A stretch of DNA of 64,000 nucleotides, from NCBI GenBank assembly GCA_031425195.1, contig JANPIX010000004.1, positions 62,001 through 126,000 of the forward strand, written 5' to 3'. Below are positions 43,471 through 51,477 of the stretch, piece after piece. The position numbers and the translations under genes were made by a program. Each line of letters opens with the position of its first letter. Within the stretch, counting starts at the first letter, position 1. The notes under the pieces are model-generated. The model searched no databases. It saw nothing but the letters and a program-made list of their open reading frames with translations, and was not told the DNA's origin. Source of the stretch: JANPIX01 sp031425195 (GTDB lineage: Bacteria; Pseudomonadota; Alphaproteobacteria; Rhodobacterales; Rhodobacteraceae).

Positions 43471-44085
43471 CTAAAGGCCCTGCCCCGGTTTCACATCCCG
43501 CAATTCCATCGCCTTGGCCGGGTCGCGCCACATCTGGTGGAGCACGTTCTGGCGTTTGACGCCGGTCCGGTGGCGCAGTGTCAGAACAATTGCCCCGATC
43601 ATCGCGACCAGCAGGATCAGGCCTGCCAACTGGAACAACAGGATGTATTTGTCATAGATCAGCAGGCCCAACGCGCGGGTGTTTTCCACCTCGGTCATGT
43701 CGGGTGTCACCGCCTGCCGCAGGCCCATAGCACCATCAGCCTGCACCCACGCGCCATATGCGAGGGCGAATTGCATTAGCAGAATGATCCCGATCAGCAG
43801 GGCAAGTGGCATGTACCGCGCCATTTCGCCCTTCAACTCCGCAAAGTCGATGTCGAGCATCATGACCACAAACAGGAACAACACCGCGACAGCGCCGACA
43901 TAGACGATGATCAGCAGCATCGCCACGAACTCTGCGCCCAACAGCACGAAAAGCCCGGCCGTGGACAGGAAGGCAAGGATCAACCACAGCACCGAATGCA
44001 CCGGGTTGCGGCTGACTGTCACCAGCAACCCCGCGGTCACTGTGACAATGGCAAAGGCGTAGAATGCAATATCTGCAACGGTCAT
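43471..44085 (-). CDS. nuoJ: NADH-quinone oxidoreductase subunit J
   Basis: The 204-residue membrane subunit has five helices and the motif VHSVLWLILAFLSTAGLFVLLGAEFVAMLLIIVYVGAVAVLFLFVVMM in pieces, with the conserved glycine/pi-bulge region typical of NuoJ. Its ATG overlaps the stop of the CMD-family gene by four bases. Confidence 0.95.
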   Translation of the reverse strand: MTVADIAFYAFAIVTVTAGLLVTVSRNPVHSVLWLILAFLSTAGLFVLLGAEFVAMLLIIVYVGAVAVLFLFVVMMLDIDFAELKGEMARYMPLALLIGIILLMQFALAYGAWVQADGAMGLRQAVTPDMTEVENTRALGLLIYDKYILLFQLAGLILLVAMIGAIVLTLRHRTGVKRQNVLHQMWRDPAKAMELRDVKPGQGL

Positions 44086-44489
44086 TCTTTTGTCTCCCGC
44101 TCCGCAAACACGGACTGCGCCACTTCCAGCGCCTTTTGCATGGCGGGAACACCGCCGAACATCGACATCTGCCAGATCACTTCGGCAATTTCACGCTCTG
44201 TCGCACCCGCCGAAAGCGCATTCTTGATCGTCAGGCGCAACTGCGGCTCGCCAGCGGCACCAAGCACCGTCAGGGCCGCGATGGTCACCAGAAACCGCGT
44301 TCTGGCATCCAGGCCTTCGGGATTAAACGTCTTGCCGAAGAATACTTCGAGCATTTCCTTCGGCATGGCGGGAAACATCTTTTCGAACGCCTTCACATCC
44401 ACACCTTCAAAGGCGGGCGTGAAAGCCTTGGCCATTTCCTGCCCCTGCGCCATCATCTGCGCGAACAGCTTGGTGAAATCTTCAGTCAT
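44082..44489 (-). CDS. Carboxymuconolactone decarboxylase family protein in nuo operon
   Basis: The 135-residue protein has the CMD helical core: LDARTRFLVTIAALTVLGAAGEPQL and ALSAGATEREIAEVIWQMSMFGG. It contains no cysteine at all, so it is unlike redox-active AhpD and closer to gamma-carboxymuconolactone decarboxylase relatives. Placement between nuoI and nuoJ, overlapping nuoJ by four bases, suggests a partner of complex I or quinone metabolism. The ATG at 44489 is chosen; the frame extends upstream without family-like sequence. Confidence 0.72.
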   Translation of the reverse strand: MTEDFTKLFAQMMAQGQEMAKAFTPAFEGVDVKAFEKMFPAMPKEMLEVFFGKTFNPEGLDARTRFLVTIAALTVLGAAGEPQLRLTIKNALSAGATEREIAEVIWQMSMFGGVPAMQKALEVAQSVFAERETKE

Positions 44490-44511
44490 GCCAAACGCCC
44501 CTGCATCATCC

Positions 44512-44549
44512 GCAACGCGGCAGCAAACCCGCAAGGCGGCAGCAAACCC
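44512..44549. repeat. Two-copy 19-bp tandem repeat between nuoI and CMD gene
   Basis: GCAACGCGGCAGCAAACCC at 44512-44530 is followed directly by GCAAGGCGGCAGCAAACCC at 44531-44549, differing at one base. It lies in the 82-base gap between nuoI and the CMD gene and could spread or stiffen the intercistronic RNA. No coding role is seen. Confidence 0.6.
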
Positions 44550-44571
44550 GGACCAAGGCGCGCATTCCCGA

Positions 44572-45075
44572 TCATCTGTAAGGTGCGTCGAGTTCAAGGT
44601 TGCGCGCGATTTCCGATTCCCAACGGTCGCCGTTGTCGAGCAGCTTTGCCTTGTTGTACATCAACTCTTCCCGAGTCTCGACACTGAATTCGAAGTTCGG
44701 GCCTTCGACGATGGCGTCAACTGGGCAGGCCTCCTGACAAAAACCGCAATAGATGCACTTGGTCATGTCGATGTCATAGCGCGTTGTGCGCCGTGATCCG
44801 TCTTCGCGCGGTTCTGCGTCGATCGTGATGCACTGGGCGGGGCAGATCGCCTCGCACAGTTTGCACGCGATGCAGCGTTCTTCGCCATTAGGATACCGGC
44901 GCAGGGCATGTTCGCCCCGAAAGCGTGGCGACAGCGGGCCTTTTTCGTGCGGATAGTTCAGCGTGACCTTGGGCGCGAAGAAGTATTTCAGACCAAGCCC
45001 GAACCCCTTGATGAAGTCGAACAGCAGAAAGTACTTCGCTGCGCGTCCGTAATCGACTGTGCGTTCCGGTCCCAT
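44572..45075 (-). CDS. nuoI: NADH-quinone oxidoreductase subunit I
   Basis: The 167-residue subunit carries two 4Fe-4S clusters N6a/N6b: C68, C71, C74, C78 and C107, C110, C113, C117 in CIACKLCEAICP and CIYCGFCQEACP. It links the peripheral arm to quinone. It starts one base after the nuoH stop and its family-typical N-terminus GRAAKYFLLFDFIKGFGLG is present. Confidence 0.96.
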   Translation of the reverse strand: MGPERTVDYGRAAKYFLLFDFIKGFGLGLKYFFAPKVTLNYPHEKGPLSPRFRGEHALRRYPNGEERCIACKLCEAICPAQCITIDAEPREDGSRRTTRYDIDMTKCIYCGFCQEACPVDAIVEGPNFEFSVETREELMYNKAKLLDNGDRWESEIARNLELDAPYR

Positions 45076-45076
45076 G

Positions 45077-46114
45077 TCAGCCCCCTATTGCCCAGCGTGC
45101 CCAAAAGCCGCCGAACACTTCAAATTTTGCCAGAAACGCCACGATCACAACCCACCCGAGGCTCAGCGGCAGGAACACTTTCCAGCCGATCCGCATCAGT
45201 TGGTCATAGCGGTAGCGCGGCACGATTGCCTTCACCATGGCGAACATGAAAAAGAAGAACGCCATCTTGGCCACCATCCAAAGCGCGCCGTCAGGCACCC
45301 CGGGGATGGGCGACAGCCACCCACCGAAGAACAAAAGGCTCATCAACGCGCACATCAGGAACATGGCGATGTATTCGCCGGCCATGAACAGAAGATAAGG
45401 CGTGGACGAATATTCGACCATGAACCCGGCCACAAGTTCGGACTCGGCTTCGGGCAGGTCAAACGGGGGACGGTTGGTTTCGGCAAGCGCGCTGATGAAG
45501 AACAGGAAGACCATCGGGAAATGCGGCAACCAGTACCAGTTGAGCAGGCCGTAATCGCCATCCTGCGCCGCGACGATGGCGGAAAAGTTCATGCTGCCCG
45601 TCGACAGGATGATCCCGATGATGATCAGCCCAAGGCTGACCTCGTAGGAAATCATCTGCGCCGCTGACCGCAAAGACCCAAGGAACGGATACTTGGAGTT
45701 GCTGGCCCAGCCCCCCATGATCACGCCGTACACTTCAAGCGAAGAGACGGCGAAAACGAACAGGATCGCCACGTTGATGTCCGCCAGAATCCAACCTTGA
45801 TCAAACGGAATGACCGCCCAGGCCAGAACCGCAAGAACGAACGACAACATCGGCGCAAGAAAGAACACGGGGCGGTCGGCACCAGCCGGAACCACGATTT
45901 CCTTGACCACATACTTTAACGCGTCGGCCACTGATTGCAGCAGACCAAATGGCCCGACCACGTTTGGCCCGCGACGCAACTGCACGGCGGCCCAAATCTT
46001 GCGGTCGCCATAGACAAGGAACAGCAGGCTGATCATCACGAAAGCGATGATCAGCAGGCTTTGCGCGGCGATCAGAACGGCGGTTCCGAAACCTGTCGAA
46101 AGGAAATCACCCAT
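45077..46114 (-). CDS. nuoH: NADH-quinone oxidoreductase subunit H
   Basis: The 345-residue membrane subunit has eight helices and the conserved GRDAQLRRGPNVVGPFGLLQ-type VQLRRGPNVVGPFGLLQSVAD loop, the SALAETNRPPFDLPEAESELV motif and RYRYDQLMRIGWKVFLP. It forms the entrance of the quinone chamber. The stop is one base before the nuoI start. Confidence 0.96.
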   Translation of the reverse strand: MGDFLSTGFGTAVLIAAQSLLIIAFVMISLLFLVYGDRKIWAAVQLRRGPNVVGPFGLLQSVADALKYVVKEIVVPAGADRPVFFLAPMLSFVLAVLAWAVIPFDQGWILADINVAILFVFAVSSLEVYGVIMGGWASNSKYPFLGSLRSAAQMISYEVSLGLIIIGIILSTGSMNFSAIVAAQDGDYGLLNWYWLPHFPMVFLFFISALAETNRPPFDLPEAESELVAGFMVEYSSTPYLLFMAGEYIAMFLMCALMSLLFFGGWLSPIPGVPDGALWMVAKMAFFFFMFAMVKAIVPRYRYDQLMRIGWKVFLPLSLGWVVIVAFLAKFEVFGGFWARWAIGG

Positions 46115-46162
46115 GGTCCGTCATGCCCCCGGATTGCGTTGCGATGCGCTTTAGCACTGGCC

Positions 46163-48175
46163 TTACTCCGCCGCCAGCGGCGCTTTGGCACGACTGTCCG
46201 CCATCGCCTGCAATTCGCCCATCAAGGCCGAGGCACGGGTGATCACGTTCGTCAGGTAATATTGCGAAATGACGGTGCCGATGGGCGCATTTCCCATCTT
46301 GATCGGGCTGATCGGCTGCCAGGTATTTTCCGCAACGTCATCAATGCGGCCAAGATGCGGGTGCGATTGCACAAGCGACGCGCGCAGTTGCGCAAGGCTG
46401 TCCCATGCAAAGGTCACGCCGATTTCGGCAGACAAAGCCCGCAGGATGGCCCAGTTCTCTTTCGACTCACCCGGTGCAAAACCAGCTCGGAACGCAAGTT
46501 GGGGGCGCCCTTCGGTGTTCACGAACAGTCCGTTTTCCTCGGTATAGGCGGCACCCGGCAAGATAACGTCGGCACGGTGTGCGCCACGGTCGCCATGACT
46601 GCCCTGATAGATGACAAACGGGCCGGCAGGCAGATCGATGTCATCCGCACCAAGGTTATAGATCACCTCTGCCCCGTCGAGCGCAGCCGTGACACCGCCA
46701 TCGGTATCAGCACCCACGTCAAGCGCACCAACGCGCGCCGCCGCCGTGTGCAGAACCAGCATCTTGGCCCCGCGCGCCTGAACAACCCGCATCACATGCG
46801 ACAGCACAGCGCCGCCTTCCGGACCGTGCAAGGCACCTTGCCCCACGATGACAAGATCAATCGGGGCCGCACCCGCATCTTCTGTGGCCAGTTTCACCAG
46901 CGCCGCCCGGTCAGTGCCCAGATGCGCATAATCAAACGTCAGGTCGACTGCAGGCCCGATCAGCGACACCTTTGCGCCGGTTGCCCATGACTTGCGCAAC
47001 CGTGCGTTCAGAACGGCCGCCTCCATCCGGGGGTCTGTGCCGACAAGCAAAATCGATTTCGCGGAGTCTATATCGGCAATCTGCGCTGTGCCGACATAGG
47101 CAGACCGATTGCCCGGAGGCACGCCGGACCCATCTGTGCGGCATTCGATCTTGCCGCCCAGTTCCCGAACCAGCGCCTTGAGCGAATAAATCGCCTCAAC
47201 CGGGGCAAGATCACCCACCAGTGCGGCAATCTTCTTGCCTTTCATTGCCTTGGCCGTCACGGCCAAAGCCTCGGCCCAGCTTGCCCGACGCAGTTTGCCA
47301 CCCTCGCGGATATAAGGCACGTCAAGCCGTTGCCGCCGAAGTCCATCCCAGACAAAGCGCGTCTTGTCGGAAATCCATTCCTCGTTCACGCCGTCATGGT
47401 TGCGCGGAAGAATGCGCATCACTTCACGGCCCTTGGTATCGACGCGGATGCTGCTGCCCAGACCGTCCATCACGTCTATGGTTTCAGTCTTGCTCAGTTC
47501 CCACGGGCGGGCGGTAAAGGCGTAGGGCTTTGATGTCAGCGCGCCGACGGGGCACAGATCGATGATATTGCCCTGCAGGTTCGAATTCAGCGTTTCGTTC
47601 AAATAGCTGGTGATTTCACTGTCTTCGCCGCGGCCGGTTTGACCCATCTGCGTGATGCCCGCCACTTCGGAGGTGAACCGCACACAACGGGTGCAACTGA
47701 TGCAGCGCGTCATGTGGGTGGCAACCAAGGGGCCAAGATCCAGATTCTCGCTTGCCCGTTTGGGTTCGCGGTACCGGCTGAAATCCATGCCGTAGGCCAT
47801 CGCCTGATCCTGCAGATCGCATTCGCCGCCCTGATCGCAGATCGGGCAGTCGAGCGGATGGTTGATCAGCAAGAATTCCATCACGCCTTCGCGGGCCTTT
47901 TTGACCATCGGGCTGTTGGTTTTCACCAATGGTGCCTCGCCGTTGGGCCCGGGCCGCAGATCCTTGACCTGCATTGCACAGCTTGCCGTGGGCTTGGGCG
48001 GGCCACCCACGACCTCTACCAGACACATCCGGCAGTTACCCGCGATGGTCAGCCGTTCGTGATAGCAGAAACGCGGAATTTCCACCCCGGCGACTTCGGC
48101 CGCCTGAATGATCGTCATCGCGCCGTCGACTTCAATCTCGGTGCCGTCGATGTTGATTTTCTTGAGGTTAGACAT
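46163..48175 (-). CDS. nuoG: NADH-quinone oxidoreductase subunit G
   Basis: The 670-residue protein has an N-terminal 2Fe-2S domain (C37, C48, C51, C66), the His/Cys 4Fe-4S segment CPICDQGGECDLQDQ, the 4Fe-4S motif TRCISCTRCVRF and a molybdopterin-oxidoreductase-like domain without cofactor. It is shorter than E. coli NuoG (about 908) and close to the Paracoccus/Rhodobacter form. AGGA before the ATG at 48175 fixes the start. Its first bases overlap the preceding 55-codon gene. Confidence 0.95.
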   Translation of the reverse strand: MSNLKKINIDGTEIEVDGAMTIIQAAEVAGVEIPRFCYHERLTIAGNCRMCLVEVVGGPPKPTASCAMQVKDLRPGPNGEAPLVKTNSPMVKKAREGVMEFLLINHPLDCPICDQGGECDLQDQAMAYGMDFSRYREPKRASENLDLGPLVATHMTRCISCTRCVRFTSEVAGITQMGQTGRGEDSEITSYLNETLNSNLQGNIIDLCPVGALTSKPYAFTARPWELSKTETIDVMDGLGSSIRVDTKGREVMRILPRNHDGVNEEWISDKTRFVWDGLRRQRLDVPYIREGGKLRRASWAEALAVTAKAMKGKKIAALVGDLAPVEAIYSLKALVRELGGKIECRTDGSGVPPGNRSAYVGTAQIADIDSAKSILLVGTDPRMEAAVLNARLRKSWATGAKVSLIGPAVDLTFDYAHLGTDRAALVKLATEDAGAAPIDLVIVGQGALHGPEGGAVLSHVMRVVQARGAKMLVLHTAAARVGALDVGADTDGGVTAALDGAEVIYNLGADDIDLPAGPFVIYQGSHGDRGAHRADVILPGAAYTEENGLFVNTEGRPQLAFRAGFAPGESKENWAILRALSAEIGVTFAWDSLAQLRASLVQSHPHLGRIDDVAENTWQPISPIKMGNAPIGTVISQYYLTNVITRASALMGELQAMADSRAKAPLAAE

Positions 48176-48335
48176 GTTCTGCAATCCTTTGCCGCAGTGA
48201 CTGCAGCATGTTTATGATCCAGCCGCCCAGACGGCCACGCGGCACGGTCACCTTGCCTTCGGTCCGTGGCAGGCTGGCAAGCCGCAATTCGATATCACGC
48301 ATCGCAAATTTCGGGTCGAGATGGCCGTGGCACAT
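48168..48335 (-). CDS. Small 55-residue protein upstream of nuoG
   Basis: This frame begins MCHGHLDPKFAMRDIELRLA and ends VPRGRLGGWIINMLQSLRQRIAEHV, overlapping the nuoG start by eight bases. It holds one amphipathic or short membrane-like stretch near the C-terminus. Operon packing supports translation. I do not recognise a family; it may assist NuoG insertion or be a regulatory leader. Confidence 0.5.
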   Translation of the reverse strand: MCHGHLDPKFAMRDIELRLASLPRTEGKVTVPRGRLGGWIINMLQSLRQRIAEHV

Positions 48336-48339
48336 GGCG

Positions 48340-48834
48340 CTACTCCGCTGCGGTGCGCGCACAGCCGTGGGTTTTCCACGCTGTCGCCTGTTTCAGATAA
48401 GACCAGCTAAAGGCATCGTCGCTGTCACCCTGCGCCTGAAGAAGGTCAAGACGGGCCAATGCCTCATTCAGGGTCGGACGGTGGCCCGCAGGCACCCACC
48501 ACATCACGAAATGCATCTTTCCCAACACCTCGAACCAGTCGGCGCGGCGTTCATAGAACGCACGGTGCACTGTATTCCAGACGAAATTCTCAAGTGTTTC
48601 AACGCTTTCCCAGACTGTCAGGTTCGACACATATTGTGCGTCACCATCAATCTTTGCCTCGGTGTTGCCATTTCCGGGTTCGCCCGAACCTTCCATCATC
48701 CAAACAAAGCCGGGCATCCGTTTGCCCAGGCTGTTCACACGGTCCAATGCACCCATGAATTCGGCGACGCGTGGATCATCCGTTGTCGCAAGCAGACGCC
48801 CCACGTTCAACTCTGCCAGATGCATGCCGATCAT
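48340..48834 (-). CDS. DUF3291 family protein in nuo operon
   Basis: The 164-residue protein contains MHLAELNVGRLLATTDDPRVAEFMGALDRVN near the start and LENFVWNTVHRAFYERRADWFEV in the middle, a ferredoxin-like alpha/beta barrel pattern of the DUF3291 family (ABM-like). Function is unknown. The start ATG overlaps the lipoprotein stop by four bases (ATGA). It lies between the lipoprotein and the 55-residue gene. Confidence 0.72.
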   Translation of the reverse strand: MIGMHLAELNVGRLLATTDDPRVAEFMGALDRVNSLGKRMPGFVWMMEGSGEPGNGNTEAKIDGDAQYVSNLTVWESVETLENFVWNTVHRAFYERRADWFEVLGKMHFVMWWVPAGHRPTLNEALARLDLLQAQGDSDDAFSWSYLKQATAWKTHGCARTAAE

Positions 48835-49202
48835 GCGCAGGCCCCCTCGAACGCCCAGACACCCAGTGCTGCCACCCGACCCACCGCGCGGTCGTCGAAC
48901 CGGCCACCGGCCTGAGAGCATCCTGCGACGGCGGCGGCCTTGGCCACCTTGCCATCGGCCTGCCCCAAAGGCGTACCCCCACGCGTCACACGAACGGTCA
49001 TGCCCGTGACGGCCGTGGCCCCTGCCTTGCTGATGATCAGACCCGAATTGCCCGGCATCACGCTGGCGAGATAGCGTGCATCGCCCAATGCCACCTCTTG
49101 TTGGCTGGCCCTTGCAAGCCCGCCAGTTGCGGCATCACGCATCGGCGTGCTGCATGCCGAAACAGTAACCAAGGCAATCAACAGAGCGGACAACCGTTTC
49201 AT
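48831..49202 (-). CDS. Small lipoprotein in nuo operon
   Basis: The 123-residue product has a lipoprotein signal MKRLSALLIALVTVSAC with lipobox VSAC, then a short mature domain with GGTPLGQADGKVAKAA and two further Cys (AGCSQAGG, EGACA). It is probably anchored in a membrane facing the periplasm. Its ATG overlaps the nuoF stop by four bases and its stop overlaps the next gene. I do not recognise the family. Confidence 0.65.
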   Translation of the reverse strand: MKRLSALLIALVTVSACSTPMRDAATGGLARASQQEVALGDARYLASVMPGNSGLIISKAGATAVTGMTVRVTRGGTPLGQADGKVAKAAAVAGCSQAGGRFDDRAVGRVAALGVWAFEGACA

Positions 49203-50494
49203 TCTGCAGCCATCGCCCCGATACGACCCGTCTTGCGGGCCTTGATACGATCTTCGATTTCTTCGCGGAACGCCCGCACCAGCCCCTGAATGGGCCAGGC
49301 GGCCGCATCACCAAGGGCGCAGATCGTGTGCCCTTCCACCTGCTTCGTGACGCTCAGCAGCATGTCGATTTCTTCAACTTCTGCCTCGCCGCGCACCAAC
49401 CGGTCCATCACACGCATCATCCAGCCGGTGCCTTCGCGGCAGGGTGTGCACTGGCCACAGCTTTCATGCTTGTAGAATTTCGACAGCCGCCAGATCGCCT
49501 TGATGACATCGGTCGACTGATCCATCACGATCACCGCCGCTGTGCCCAGACCCGACCGCTGTTCGCGCAGCCAGTCAAAATCCATGATCGCATCGTCGCA
49601 CTGCGCAGCCGTCAACAGGGGTACGGACGATCCGCCGGGGATAATGGCCTTGAGGTTTTTCCAGCCACCGCGAACGCCGCCGCAGTGCCGGTCGAGGAGT
49701 TCCCTCAGCGGAATGGACATCGCCTCTTCCACGACGCAGGGGTTGGTGACATGGCCGGAGATGCCGAAAATCTTGGTTCCGGTATTATTGGGCCGCCCGA
49801 ACGACGCGAACCAGTCTGCCCCGCGCCGCAGGATTGTCGGGACAACGGCAATCGATTCCACATTGTTCACCGTGGTAGGGCAACCATACAGCCCCGACCC
49901 CGCCGGGAACGGCGGTTTCATGCGGGGCATGCCCTTTTTGCCTTCCAGACTTTCCAGAAGTGCTGTTTCTTCACCACAGATATAGGCGCCTGCACCGTGG
50001 TGCAGGTACAGGTCAAAGTCATAGCCCGACCCGGCCGCGTTCTTGCCCAACAGACCGGCATCATATGCCTCGTCTATGGCGGCCTGAAGCGCCTCGCGTT
50101 CGCGGATGTATTCGCCACGGATATAGATGTACCCCGCGACCGCATTCATCGCAAAGCCGGCAATCAGACAGCCTTCGATCAAGGTATGCGGATCGTGGCG
50201 CATGATTTCGCGGTCTTTGCACGTTCCGGGTTCGGATTCGTCCGCGTTCACCACAAGATAGCTCGGTCGCCCATCCGACTGTTTGGGCATGAACGACCAT
50301 TTCAGGCCGGTCGGGAACCCTGCCCCACCGCGCCCGCGCAGACCCGACGCCTTCATCTGGTCAATGATCCAGTCGCGGCCCTGCTTGATAAACCCATCCG
50401 TCCCCGACCAATGGCCACGCTGCCGCGCGCCCGCCAGTGTGCGGTCGTGCATTCCGTACAGGTTCGTAAAGATCCGGTCCTGATCTTTCAGCAT
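49199..50494 (-). CDS. nuoF: NADH-quinone oxidoreductase subunit F
   Basis: The 431-residue NADH-binding subunit has the NADH/FMN motif GRGGAGFPTGLKW at residues 54-66, the ICGEETALLESLEGKKGMPRMKPPFPA FMN loop and the N3 4Fe-4S motif ESCGQCTPCREGTGW. It accepts hydride from NADH. The ATG at 50494 is preferred to upstream TTG codons. Confidence 0.97.
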   Translation of the reverse strand: MLKDQDRIFTNLYGMHDRTLAGARQRGHWSGTDGFIKQGRDWIIDQMKASGLRGRGGAGFPTGLKWSFMPKQSDGRPSYLVVNADESEPGTCKDREIMRHDPHTLIEGCLIAGFAMNAVAGYIYIRGEYIREREALQAAIDEAYDAGLLGKNAAGSGYDFDLYLHHGAGAYICGEETALLESLEGKKGMPRMKPPFPAGSGLYGCPTTVNNVESIAVVPTILRRGADWFASFGRPNNTGTKIFGISGHVTNPCVVEEAMSIPLRELLDRHCGGVRGGWKNLKAIIPGGSSVPLLTAAQCDDAIMDFDWLREQRSGLGTAAVIVMDQSTDVIKAIWRLSKFYKHESCGQCTPCREGTGWMMRVMDRLVRGEAEVEEIDMLLSVTKQVEGHTICALGDAAAWPIQGLVRAFREEIEDRIKARKTGRIGAMAAE

Positions 50495-50504
50495 CAACAA
50501 GCCC

Positions 50505-50729
50505 TCAACTTCCCCGGCGTTTCCGCCACATCTGAAACGTCACGATCAGCGCCCACAGGAACGCCGCCATTGCGGACAGATCGAACAGGAACGCGAAACG
50601 CGCCTCCCACCCAAACTGTCCACCCAGCCACTGAGCGGCGATCCAAAGGATCGCCGTCACGGCAATCACCAGCCCAACCAACCGGGCCTGGCGCGCGATA
50701 GCGGCGTCCTGCGGAGTTGGTGTTGGCAT
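50505..50729 (-). CDS. DUF5337-type small membrane protein in nuo operon
   Basis: The 74-residue protein has two hydrophobic helices (RLVGLVIAVTAILWIAAQWL and FLFDLSAMAAFLWALIVTF) and a basic C-terminus WRKRRGS. It matches the small two-helix proteins found in Rhodobacterales nuo operons that I recall as DUF5337. A complex I accessory or assembly role is plausible. Its ATG overlaps the previous stop (TGATG). Confidence 0.65.
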   Translation of the reverse strand: MPTPTPQDAAIARQARLVGLVIAVTAILWIAAQWLGGQFGWEARFAFLFDLSAMAAFLWALIVTFQMWRKRRGS

Positions 50730-51391
50730 CAGAATTCTTTTCCACTGTCGAGTGCTTCCAGAAACGCAGGGGCACCCATGTCTATCACGGCGCGTGCCTG
50801 TGGAACCCATCGATCGCGACTAACGCGGCCCTTGAACCCTTCCAGATTCTGATCGACCCAACTGATCTCGTCATCCGTCCAGGCCGCGATCTGGTCAAAA
50901 TGGTAAAACCCAAGACCGTGGCAAAGGATTTCAAGCTTCGGGCCGACGCCCTTGATGATCTTGAGATCATCGGCAACACCCTTGCGTGGGGCCTTGAGAA
51001 CCTTTGGTTTTTTCGGCCCGACTGACGGAACGGCAGCCAGCACCGGTTTTGCCGCTGCCGCCGATTTTGCTGCGGGCGCTGCCTTTTTCGACGTGGTGGG
51101 TGCTGCTGCCGCCAAGGCAGGTTCTGCCATCATGTCGGCCGCCTTGGCCATCGGGATAACAGTCGCATCTGGCGCAGGGGATGCGGCCACACGGTTTACT
51201 ACAGGGGCGGGCTGACCGGCAAGCCAGGTCAACATCAGCCCGACCAACAGGAACATCACAGCGGAAATGGCCATCGCAGGCATCATGTCAAACTGACCAA
51301 CGGCAAGGCACAGGCCCAACGCAACGGCACCGATGACCGCTGCCAACGTCCAACCGCCCAACCACGGGCCACCCTTGAATTCGTGTTCCAT
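50729..51391 (-). CDS. Two-helix membrane protein with helix-hairpin-helix domain
   Basis: The protein of about 220 residues has two membrane helices near the N-terminus (LGGWTLAAVIGAVALGLCLAV and AMAISAVMFLLVGLMLTWLAG), an Ala/Pro/Lys linker and a C-terminal helix-hairpin-helix domain (DDLKIIKGVGPKLEILCHGLG ... FDQIAAWTDDEISWVDQNLEG). This domain is nearly identical to the NuoE C-terminus upstream. Start codon is uncertain: ATG at 51391 has GGGGACGA before it; 51406 and 51418 are alternatives. Confidence 0.72.
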   Translation of the reverse strand: MEHEFKGGPWLGGWTLAAVIGAVALGLCLAVGQFDMMPAMAISAVMFLLVGLMLTWLAGQPAPVVNRVAASPAPDATVIPMAKAADMMAEPALAAAAPTTSKKAAPAAKSAAAAKPVLAAVPSVGPKKPKVLKAPRKGVADDLKIIKGVGPKLEILCHGLGFYHFDQIAAWTDDEISWVDQNLEGFKGRVSRDRWVPQARAVIDMGAPAFLEALDSGKEF

Positions 51392-51477
51392 TTTCGTCGT
51401 CCCCATATTGCCCCGCATCCGGGCTCACGTTTCTATCTGCAGCCGTTATGTCCTATTCCGTGCCAAACTGTCATTTG

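Noticed and set aside
49328..50701. A 457-codon plus-strand frame opposite nuoF
   Set aside because: It lies over the conserved NuoF; no family resemblance.
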